A stretch of DNA of 19,874 nucleotides. Origin: Candidatus Acetothermia bacterium. Lineage in GTDB: Bacteria > Bipolaricaulota > Bipolaricaulia > UBA7950 > UBA9294. Positions 14,245 to 19,874 of the stretch are shown piece by piece (the stretch's first letter is position 1; every line of letters begins with the position of its first letter). The stretch covers positions 1 through 19,874 of the forward strand of contig DQCH01000010.1 of assembly GCA_003545155.1 (NCBI GenBank). The letters run 5' to 3'. Made by a program: the position numbers and the translations under genes. The notes beneath the pieces are model-generated. The model was not told the DNA's origin, ran no database searches, and was given only the letters and a program-made list of their open reading frames with translations.

Positions 14245-15249
14245 ATGCGTAGGATAGTGGTTTTGGCACTAGTGGCTGTTCTGGCACTAGGTGTGTTTGG
14301 GTTTGCCCAAGTGGGATCAAGTCCAGATAACCCAATCTACATGCTCCTTGTTCCCTCGACCGAGGGGGCAACCGTCGAGGCAGTTGGAAAGGCGATCGCC
14401 GAGGATATCCACAACAAGACCGGCCTGTACATCGTGGCAAGCCTTCAAGCCGACTACACGGCGATGATCGAGGCGTTCGCAGCCTCAGAGGGCGACACGT
14501 GCGGCTTCCCGACGACCGACCAGTATATCCGGATCTACGAACGAACGGGCGGGAACGTCTCCCCGCGGCTTGCATCTATGCGCTATGGGAATGATTACTA
14601 CTTTGCTAGCGTCTATGCCCGCCGCGACTCCGGGATCGAAACGCTCGAGGATATGAACGGCAAGACCTGGATCTACAACGAGACAGGCTCTACATCCGGC
14701 TACGTCCTTCCACACGACGTATTTAAAGCCAATGGAATCACCGTCGGTGGCATTGTGGAGAGTGGGGGACACACAAACTCCATGGTGGCGTTGATCGAAG
14801 GACAGGGCGACTTCTGCACCGGGTACGGCTCACCGCCGCTCCCGCCGGCGGAAGGATTCTGGGCTGGCTGGCAGTGGCGGTACGGCATGGACCCTGAGCT
14901 GTGGATCTGGGGTAAGGCAAACAACGCCCTGTATTCCGACAAGAAAGACCGTGGGATGTGCGTTGACCTGCGCCGCGCTATGCGCAAGATCTATGACCTT
15001 GAGACCGTGCTGACGGATATCGGCGTTGTCATGACCATGGGCCCGGTCCCGAACGACTGCCTCTGCTTCGGTCCGGACTTCCCGACCGATATCGCCGACA
15101 CGATCGTCGCCACGATTCAGGATCAGTTCAAGGATGAAGCGATGAAGGCCCTGTGGAATGACCCGAACTTCTACGAGTGGACCGCCGTCAACGAGATCAC
15201 CGATTCCTACTACGACTCCTACCGCGATCTTCTTGGGATCGAGAAGTAG
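14245..15249 (+). CDS. PhnD-like periplasmic binding protein of a phosphonate-family ABC importer
   Basis: The 334-aa exported receptor has a signal peptide (MRRIVVLALVAVLALGVFGFAQ, probable cleavage after FA) and then the PhnD-like fold PIYMLLVPSTEGATVEAVGKAIAEDI. The family ligand loop is GSTSGYVLP (148-156), where Ser/Thr side chains cap the phosphonate group in characterised PhnD proteins. It has five cysteines in the mature part but no lipobox. Relatives bind phosphonates, phosphite or hypophosphite, and some bind other anions, so the ligand is open. ATG 14245 follows TAGGAGGTGG at ideal spacing; an in-frame ATG at 14176 would place 23 polar residues before the signal peptide and is rejected. 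The gene heads phnD-phnC-phnE-phnE. Confidence 0.9.
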   Translation: MRRIVVLALVAVLALGVFGFAQVGSSPDNPIYMLLVPSTEGATVEAVGKAIAEDIHNKTGLYIVASLQADYTAMIEAFAASEGDTCGFPTTDQYIRIYERTGGNVSPRLASMRYGNDYYFASVYARRDSGIETLEDMNGKTWIYNETGSTSGYVLPHDVFKANGITVGGIVESGGHTNSMVALIEGQGDFCTGYGSPPLPPAEGFWAGWQWRYGMDPELWIWGKANNALYSDKKDRGMCVDLRRAMRKIYDLETVLTDIGVVMTMGPVPNDCLCFGPDFPTDIADTIVATIQDQFKDEAMKALWNDPNFYEWTAVNEITDSYYDSYRDLLGIEK

Positions 15250-15283
15250 GAGTCTGCGATAACGCGGAAAACGAGCCAAAATA

Positions 15284-15314
15284 GCGGGAGGGGGATCTCC
15301 CCTCCCGCTTCTTT
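15284..15314 (+). terminator. Terminator/attenuator between phnD-like and phnC-like genes
   Basis: GCGGGAGGGG (15284-15293) and CCCCTCCCGC (15299-15308) form a 10-bp stem around GATCT, followed by TTCTTTAAT. The stem base and tail repeat those at 10373-10407. Read-through must occur because phnC starts 22 nt later with no evident promoter of its own. Confidence 0.8.
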
Positions 15315-15335
15315 AATAGTGCTAAAGGATTGATC

Positions 15336-16106
15336 ATGGCCGATCACTTAGTAGTTGAGCACCTGACCAAGGTCTATAAACGCGGTGATGTCCTCGCCCT
15401 GGACGATATCTCCTTCTCGGTGAAAAAAGGCGAGTTTCTCGTTCTCATCGGTCTATCAGGTTCTGGGAAGTCGACGCTTCTTCGTTGCATCAACCGGCTG
15501 ATCGAGCCGACAGCGGGGAAAGTCTACTTTGACGGGATCGACGTCACGGCCGCGAGTTCAAAAGATCTCCGCCACCTCCGACGCCGCATGGCAATGATCT
15601 TTCAGCAGTTCAACCTGGTGAAACGCTCGTCAGTGCTTACAAACGTCCTTTCCGGACGGTTGGGATACGTCAACCCCTGGCTGTCGGCCGCCCACCAGTT
15701 TCCCCATCCTGAGATCAAGATGGCGATGGCCAATCTCGAGCGGGTGGGGATCCCAGAGCAGGCCTACAAGCGCGCGGACGAGCTCTCTGGCGGACAGCAG
15801 CAGCGGGTCGGTATTGCCCGCGCCCTGATGCAGGCGCCGGAGTTGCTCATGGCCGATGAGCCGGTCTCGGCGCTCGACCCCGCCACCTCCCACTCCGTGA
15901 TGCGCTACCTGGAACTGATGAATCGTGAAGACGGGGTCACCGTGATCGCTAGTCTCCACTTCCTTTCCCTTGCGCGCCGTTATGGAACGCGCATCCTAGC
16001 ACTTAAGGACGGGAAGATCGTGTACGAAGGACTCCCCTCCGAGATCGATGAGGCGCGCTTCAAGAAGATCTATGGCGAAGAGGCCGAGCAGGTTGAAGTC
16101 CACTAG
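15336..16106 (+). CDS. phnC: PhnC-like ATP-binding subunit of the phosphonate-family importer
   Basis: A 256-aa single-domain ABC ATPase. Walker A GLSGSGKST (39-47), Q-loop Q90 (MIFQQFNLV), signature LSGGQQQR (150-157), Walker B ELLMADEP (169-176) and switch H208 (ASLHFLSLA) are all intact. FNLVKRSSVLTNVLSGRLGY (92-111) is the PhnC subfamily hallmark and separates it from amino-acid and phosphate ATPases. ATG 15336 has AAAGGA six bases upstream; TTG 15330 would add two residues. Its 3' end overlaps the N-terminal coding region of the first permease, consistent with tight translational coupling. Confidence 0.95.
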   Translation: MADHLVVEHLTKVYKRGDVLALDDISFSVKKGEFLVLIGLSGSGKSTLLRCINRLIEPTAGKVYFDGIDVTAASSKDLRHLRRRMAMIFQQFNLVKRSSVLTNVLSGRLGYVNPWLSAAHQFPHPEIKMAMANLERVGIPEQAYKRADELSGGQQQRVGIARALMQAPELLMADEPVSALDPATSHSVMRYLELMNREDGVTVIASLHFLSLARRYGTRILALKDGKIVYEGLPSEIDEARFKKIYGEEAEQVEVH

Positions 16107-17382
16107 GGCGAACAGTCTCCCAGCACTGTTGGGGGCGATAAAGCCAAGGCTGTTCGCTTTTCTATTGGACTGGGCATCGTGGGGATATGTGGCCTACGCC
16201 GTCATGTTCCTCATCAATCGCTACTGGTTCGTCCGCTACGTGAACTTCTACGGCACGTTGACCCTCCCAATCTGGGGTTGGCCGCTCGTCGTCCTTTCGA
16301 CCCTCGAGTTGGTGGTACTGGGCCATGCCTTCGGGCACAGCATCGGATTGAGCCTGTTCGGACTGAGGTTGCTCACTCACTCACATCGCTTCCCGAGAAC
16401 GCAGGACCGAATCAGCCGCTACCTGTGGTGGCATGCCGCCGTACTTTTACTCCCGGTCAGCCTGTGGCGATCAGGGCGGGAATGCCTCTTACTCCACGAC
16501 GTTCGATCAAAGACGTACATGGTCCCCCTTGCAGAGGTGAAGGACGAGCTTCCCGTAACCAAACCACGACCGTGGTACCTGACGAATCGCGGCTTGATGA
16601 CGGTTGCTCTTATCGGACTCACGTTCTGGGTCGGATGGCTGGCAACGCAGATCAACCTGGAGCGCCTATTCAGCCGTGCTCCCAAATCAGCTTACTTGTG
16701 GAAGGCGCTTGTCACACCCGACTTTGAACACCTCGCCATGCCTGACCCGGAGTTAAAGGACTCGATCATGGGGGGAATGCTCGAGTCGATCTTCATGGCC
16801 CTGTTGGCCACGATCTTCGGAGGTCTTATCGCCTTCCCTTTAAGTTTCCTTGGGGCACGCAACATCATGGGGTTCAGTCCGCTCGGCTGGTTAATCTATA
16901 CGCTGGCGCGCGCGTTCTTTAACATCTTCCGATCGATCGAGTCGATCCTGTGGGCCGTGGTGTTCGCAGTGTGGGTCGGGTTCGGCCCGTTTGCTGGTGT
17001 GCTCGCTTTAACGATTCACACCATTGCCGCGCTAGGTAAACTTTATTCAGAACAGGTCGAGTCGATCGATCCTGGACCCTTAGAGGCGATCGCCGCCACC
17101 GGCGCTCGCCGCTGGCAGGTCGTCCTCTACGGGGTCATCCCACAGATTATCCCTTCCTACCTCGCCTTCTCCCTCTACCGTTGGGACATCAACGTGCGCA
17201 TGTCCACGGTGATCGCTCTCGTCGGTGGAGGTGGAATCGGACGCATTCTTTTCTACTACAAGGGGCAGGTGGGACGCCTCTCAAACGCGTGGAATCAGGT
17301 GGGAGCAGTGGTCTTTGCCATAGTCGCTGTGGTCTGGCTGCTTGACTATATCAGCGGCCGCGTGAGGGAGAAGATCATCTAG
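16072..17382 (+). CDS. RDD-PhnE fusion permease, subunit 1
   Basis: A 436-aa inner-membrane protein, about 150 residues longer than ordinary PhnE. Residues 25-155 look like an RDD-family membrane domain: the opening PRLFAFLLDW (R26, D33), GHSIGLSLFGLRLL (88-101), a hydrophobic segment, then LLLHDVRSKTYMV (H142, D143). After a TM segment at about 175-192 comes the PhnE permease: MLESIFMALLATIFGGLIAFPLSFLGARN, RSIESILWA, the EAA-type ATPase loop ESIDPGPLEAIAATGARRWQ (E338), and YRWDINVRMSTVIALVGGGGIG (369-390). The start is uncertain: ATG 16072 overlaps phnC by 35 nt, and TTG 16093 (GAAGAGG upstream) would remove seven residues. The stop is one base from the next start. The RDD call is by motif and layout only. 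Confidence 0.88.
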   Translation: MAKRPSRLKSTRANSLPALLGAIKPRLFAFLLDWASWGYVAYAVMFLINRYWFVRYVNFYGTLTLPIWGWPLVVLSTLELVVLGHAFGHSIGLSLFGLRLLTHSHRFPRTQDRISRYLWWHAAVLLLPVSLWRSGRECLLLHDVRSKTYMVPLAEVKDELPVTKPRPWYLTNRGLMTVALIGLTFWVGWLATQINLERLFSRAPKSAYLWKALVTPDFEHLAMPDPELKDSIMGGMLESIFMALLATIFGGLIAFPLSFLGARNIMGFSPLGWLIYTLARAFFNIFRSIESILWAVVFAVWVGFGPFAGVLALTIHTIAALGKLYSEQVESIDPGPLEAIAATGARRWQVVLYGVIPQIIPSYLAFSLYRWDINVRMSTVIALVGGGGIGRILFYYKGQVGRLSNAWNQVGAVVFAIVAVVWLLDYISGRVREKII

Positions 17383-17383
17383 G

Positions 17384-18610
17384 ATGAAAGACCGTTACTA
17401 TGCCGGATTCATGCAGGAAAAGCCGCGTTGGATGAGAAGTCTCGCCGATCTGCGAGGGCGACTGTTCGTTTTTATCACTGATGCGATCGCTCTTATCTAC
17501 CTTTGGACCATGGTCTCCTACTGCTGGAACACATTCGTGTTTCACACCAAAAGCTTTGTCACGCTCCCGTGGTGGGTGATGCTCCTCGTGGTTATTGAGG
17601 CTGCCGCGCTGTGGGAGAACTTTGGAGTATCAATAGGGATGAAACTCCTTGGATTACGCCTCACCAGCGCGGACGGCAGCGCTCCATCACTGGGAAACCG
17701 CGCTTTGCGCTATCTCACCTGGCACTTCTCCGGGCTCCCCCTTGTGGGAGTGATGGCAGCAAAGGACGGGCAGGCGTGGCACGATCGATTAAGCGGGCTA
17801 CGGGTGGTGGGCGCTAAGGATGTGGAGACGGAGAGGTACCCCTGGTACCGCCGGAGCTGGTCGATCGCGTTGTTGGTGTTGTTGATCGTCACCCTGGTGG
17901 CGGCGATGCTCGTTACACGCGTCGACTTCGTGAAGTTCTTCACCGGTGCTCCGAAAACCGGCAGGATTTGGAGGGCGTTCTTGAGCCCAGAATGGTCACT
18001 TCTCGGAGATGGGATCCGCCTCCTCATCGTCACCATCTTCATGGCGTTCATGGCCACGCTATTCGGGGTGCTGATTGCAGTGCCGCTAAGCTTCCTGGCT
18101 GCACGCAACCTCACGCAGGGGTTGCTTGGTCGCACGGTGTATACGATTGTGCGCGGTGCCATGAGTATCACACGTTCGATCGAACCGATCATCTGGGCGA
18201 TCATCTTTGTTGTCTGGGTTCGGGTGGGGGCGTTTCCAGGTGTATTGGCACTCTTTGTGCACTCGGTAGCTGATCTCACTAAGCTCTACTCCGAGCGGTT
18301 AGAATCGATCGACCCTGGTCCGGTGGAAGCGATAAGGGCCACCGGAGCGAACAGAGTGCAGGTAATCATCTACGGGATCATCCCTCAGATCATCAATCCC
18401 TACCTCTCGTTCACCCTTTATCGCTGGGACATCAACGTCCGCATGGCAACGATCATCGGGATCGTTGGTGGAGGGGGGATCGGCCAACGCCTCTACCAGT
18501 ACACCAAACTCTGGCGCTGGAGCGAGGCAGGGTTACTGATGCTTCTCATCATGCTGGTCGTCTGGGCGATGGACTACACCTCATCCCGGCTGCGAGCCCG
18601 CTTGGGCTAG
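17384..18610 (+). CDS. RDD-PhnE fusion permease, subunit 2
   Basis: A 408-aa paralogue of the preceding permease with the same architecture. Its RDD domain (about 24-143) is the clearer one: RGRLFVFITDAIAL (R26, D33), GVSIGMKLLGLRLTSADGSAPS (81-102), RALRYLTWH, then AWHDRLSGLRVVG (131-143), which is close to the family's HDRLSGTRVV signature. A TM segment at about 157-177 and a short loop lead to the PhnE part (211-404), with RSIEPIIWAIIF, the ATPase loop ESIDPGPVEAIRATGANRVQ (E315) and YRWDINVRMATIIGIVGGGGIG. With subunit 1 it should form a heterodimeric channel driven by the PhnC-like ATPase. Gene-to-gene gap is 1 nt. Both permeases having the extension implies fusion before duplication. 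Confidence 0.9.
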   Translation: MKDRYYAGFMQEKPRWMRSLADLRGRLFVFITDAIALIYLWTMVSYCWNTFVFHTKSFVTLPWWVMLLVVIEAAALWENFGVSIGMKLLGLRLTSADGSAPSLGNRALRYLTWHFSGLPLVGVMAAKDGQAWHDRLSGLRVVGAKDVETERYPWYRRSWSIALLVLLIVTLVAAMLVTRVDFVKFFTGAPKTGRIWRAFLSPEWSLLGDGIRLLIVTIFMAFMATLFGVLIAVPLSFLAARNLTQGLLGRTVYTIVRGAMSITRSIEPIIWAIIFVVWVRVGAFPGVLALFVHSVADLTKLYSERLESIDPGPVEAIRATGANRVQVIIYGIIPQIINPYLSFTLYRWDINVRMATIIGIVGGGGIGQRLYQYTKLWRWSEAGLLMLLIMLVVWAMDYTSSRLRARLG

Positions 18611-18654
18611 AAGAGCGGACCGCAGATCTGTAAGAGTCGGGCCTTTCCCTTCTG

Positions 18655-18786
18655 AGTGATTTAACGAGTGAGTAATCGATTGAGAGATTGAATGATTTAG
18701 TGATTGAGTAATTGAGTGATTTACCTCCACAATCTCTCAATCCCCCGCTCATTCAATCTCTCAATTCTCCGATCTCCCGATTAAGA
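18655..18786. repeat. Dispersed GATTGAG-type inverted-repeat element, copy 2
   Basis: Built from the same short words as 3614-3700. A 17-bp perfect inverted repeat, ATTGAGAGATTGAATGA at 18679-18695 and its complement at 18749-18765, encloses 53 nt of GATTGAGTAATTGAGTG-like repeats. The right side contains tandem AATCTCTCAAT units. It fills the convergent gap between the second permease (+) and the 69-aa gene (-), reaching the latter's stop codon. Confidence 0.8.
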
Positions 18787-18990
18787 GACCAGATTCTCCA
18801 GGTACTCCTGAATGTCCCCCAGTCCGTAGGTAGTTTTAAGCGCCTCGTTGTCCTCCAACCATGCATCCTTGATCGTATCATCACGTCTGATCTCGATGTC
18901 CTTGATCCCAAGGCTCGCCACTATTCGTTTGGCTTCCTCTTCGATTTGCTTGTCTTTCACACGAAATAGAAATCGGGAAAAATCCGGCAT
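18781..18990 (-). CDS. Small unknown protein (69 aa)
   Basis: I do not recognise this short, charged, soluble-looking protein. It begins MPDFSRFLFRVKDKQIEEEAKRIVASLGIKDIEIRRDD, with no signal peptide or membrane segment and no cysteine, and looks like a helix-strand-helix mini-domain. It is supported as a real gene by a good ribosome-binding site (GGAGGTG, 5 nt before the ATG) and a promoter at 19039-19011. It is transcribed divergently from the acetyltransferase gene. Confidence 0.75.
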   Translation of the reverse strand: MPDFSRFLFRVKDKQIEEEAKRIVASLGIKDIEIRRDDTIKDAWLEDNEALKTTYGLGDIQEYLENLVS

Positions 18991-19010
18991 CTTTCCACCT
19001 CCAAGGTTTA

Positions 19011-19039
19011 AGTATACCGATTCGATGCGGGCACGTCAG
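19011..19039 (-). promoter_or_regulatory. Promoter of the 69-aa gene
   Basis: Minus strand: CTGACG (19039-19034), a 17-nt spacer and TATACT (19016-19011); leader about 14 nt, containing the Shine-Dalgarno sequence. Confidence 0.6.
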
Positions 19040-19051
19040 GCTCTGCAAGGC

Positions 19052-19080
19052 TCGACTCCCCTCGCAGATCAGGATACCCT
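19052..19080 (+). promoter_or_regulatory. Possible promoter of the acetyltransferase gene (leaderless type)
   Basis: TCGACT (19052-19057), a 17-nt spacer and TACCCT (19075-19080). The predicted start at about 19087-19088 coincides with the ATG. It is weaker than the others. Confidence 0.35.
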
Positions 19081-19087
19081 CTAAAGT

Positions 19088-19609
19088 ATGCCGAAAACCA
19101 TGCCTGGAAAGATCAAGGTTATCCGAGTCAAGGAAGAGGACTGTCCACAGCTACTCGTGCTGCTTTCCGCGATCCACGCGGAGGAACATCCCGAGGATCC
19201 ACAAACGGTAAAGGACGTCGAGATGGGGGTACGAGAGAGTCTTAAACGCTACGACGCGTTTTCTTCCGATTCGAGCTGGTTCCTAGCTGCCCTTTTCGAT
19301 GGAGAGCCAGTCGGGTATGCCGCGCTTGTTCGCATTCCCAAACTCGACAAGCGCGTCGGTTTCCTCTACCTGGATGAGTTACATGTCCTTAAAGGATACC
19401 GCCGCCGTGGGGTGGGAACGGCCCTCCTTGGGGAGGCGTTCGCGCTTGTCAACAGGCTCGGGCTCGCTGGAATCCGCCTTTTAACCCGGCCACAGAACTC
19501 ATCAGCGCAGCGTTTCTACGAGAAGCGCGGTTTTTCCGGGAACCGCGCCATCCTCTACCAATGGATGACTGGACCGAAGGATAATTCCCGTCTAGAATCA
19601 GAGACATGA
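19088..19609 (+). CDS. GNAT-family N-acetyltransferase
   Basis: A 173-aa GCN5-related acetyltransferase, which transfers an acetyl group from acetyl-CoA to an amine. Visible are the beta-4 strand FLYLDELHVL (92-101), the acetyl-CoA pyrophosphate loop KGYRRRGVGTALL (102-114; R/Q-x-x-G-x-G/A type) and the late NSSAQRFYEKRGF (137-149) typical of motif B. The substrate (small molecule, antibiotic or protein N-terminus) is not readable. No Shine-Dalgarno sequence precedes ATG 19088; a second ATG lies at 19100. The stop overlaps the start of the phosphorylase gene (ATGA, 19606-19609), so the two are co-translated. Confidence 0.92.
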   Translation: MPKTMPGKIKVIRVKEEDCPQLLVLLSAIHAEEHPEDPQTVKDVEMGVRESLKRYDAFSSDSSWFLAALFDGEPVGYAALVRIPKLDKRVGFLYLDELHVLKGYRRRGVGTALLGEAFALVNRLGLAGIRLLTRPQNSSAQRFYEKRGFSGNRAILYQWMTGPKDNSRLESET

Positions 19610-19874
19610 AAACGGTCGATCTGATCAGAAAGAAGCGTGACGGGGAGAAGCTCACTCGGGAAGAGGTCGAGTTTTTAATCGAAGGATACGTGGAAAGGAA
19701 GGTCCCTGACTACCAGGTCGCTGCCCTGTTGATGGCGATTTACTTCCAAGGGATGAACGATGAGGAGACAATCACTCTCACCGATGTGATGGCACATTCA
19801 GGCACCATGCTCGACCTCTCGGAGATGCCCGGCTTCCCGGTCGATAAGCACTCGACCGGCGGGGTGGGAGACAC
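19606..19874 (+). CDS. pdp: Pyrimidine-nucleoside phosphorylase / thymidine phosphorylase, N-terminal part
   Basis: The first 89 codons of a gene that continues past the window. The start MKTVDLIRKKRDGEKLTREEVEFLIEGYV, followed by VPDYQVAALLMAIYFQGM and VDKHSTGGVGD, is the conserved alpha-domain entrance and phosphate-binding loop of the nucleoside phosphorylase II family (Pdp/DeoA; related to TrpD). The enzyme splits thymidine, uridine or deoxyuridine with phosphate to give the base and (deoxy)ribose 1-phosphate. The rest of the protein, which would separate Pdp from DeoA, is outside the window. It suits the nucleoside-type importer encoded upstream. Confidence 0.93.
   Translation, partial: MKTVDLIRKKRDGEKLTREEVEFLIEGYVERKVPDYQVAALLMAIYFQGMNDEETITLTDVMAHSGTMLDLSEMPGFPVDKHSTGGVGD

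Noticed and set aside
17710..18279. 189-codon minus-strand open frame opposite the second RDD-PhnE gene
   Set aside because: Composition is that of an antisense shadow (Thr/Arg/Ser/Met-rich), with no motif; the plus-strand product carries intact family motifs.
18655..18786. Repetitive GATTGAG tract considered as a CRISPR array
   Set aside because: Units are short (7-11 bp), degenerate and contiguous, with no regular spacers and no cas genes nearby.

Overview
The window looks like a chromosomal segment of an uncultured, free-living bacterium of moderate GC content. MraY shows a peptidoglycan wall. Both solute-binding proteins have signal peptides but no lipobox cysteine, which suggests a periplasm and so a diderm envelope. 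Several genes appear to have leaderless or near-leaderless transcripts (a TANNNT -10 box directly before the start codon and no Shine-Dalgarno sequence). From overall flavour I would guess a deep-branching, possibly thermophilic lineage such as Bipolaricaulota (OP1/Acetothermia), but no marker here proves it.

Layout. 1-1157: 3' end of a secreted PKD-repeat protein, then a strong terminator. 1265-3597: two-gene operon of a coiled-coil protein with a nuclease-like but apparently catalytically degenerate C-terminus, coupled by a 4-nt overlap to mraY. 3598-3799: a dispersed inverted-repeat element and tRNA-Leu(CAG) on the minus strand. 3865-4641 (-): nitrilase-family amidohydrolase. 4820-7902: a Crp/Fnr-type regulator, then a PAS-PAS histidine kinase overlapping a single-domain Rcp1-like response regulator. 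8268-9026 (-): unknown secreted protein.

9167-14019: a nucleoside-type (BMP/PnrA family) ABC importer. The binding protein and two permeases are on the plus strand; the tandem-ATPase gene is on the minus strand and converges on the second permease with a 3-nt gap. 14245-18610: a PhnDCEE-type (phosphonate-family) ABC importer in which both PhnE permeases carry an N-terminal RDD membrane domain. This fusion is the most unusual thing in the window. Both importers have a GC-rich attenuator-like hairpin of the same design between the binding-protein gene and the next gene.

18655-18786: a second copy of the dispersed inverted-repeat element, again in a convergent gap. 18781-18990 (-): a 69-aa unknown protein. 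19088-19874: a GNAT acetyltransferase overlapping (ATGA) a pyrimidine-nucleoside phosphorylase that runs off the end.

How it fits together. Nucleosides entering through the BMP transporter could be phosphorolysed by the downstream phosphorylase. The ATPase gene and the Phn-like operon fire divergently from one small control region (14072-14169). That region holds a Crp-like half-site pair resembling one over the crp gene's own promoter, so the local regulator may control itself and the transporters. That regulatory link is inference.
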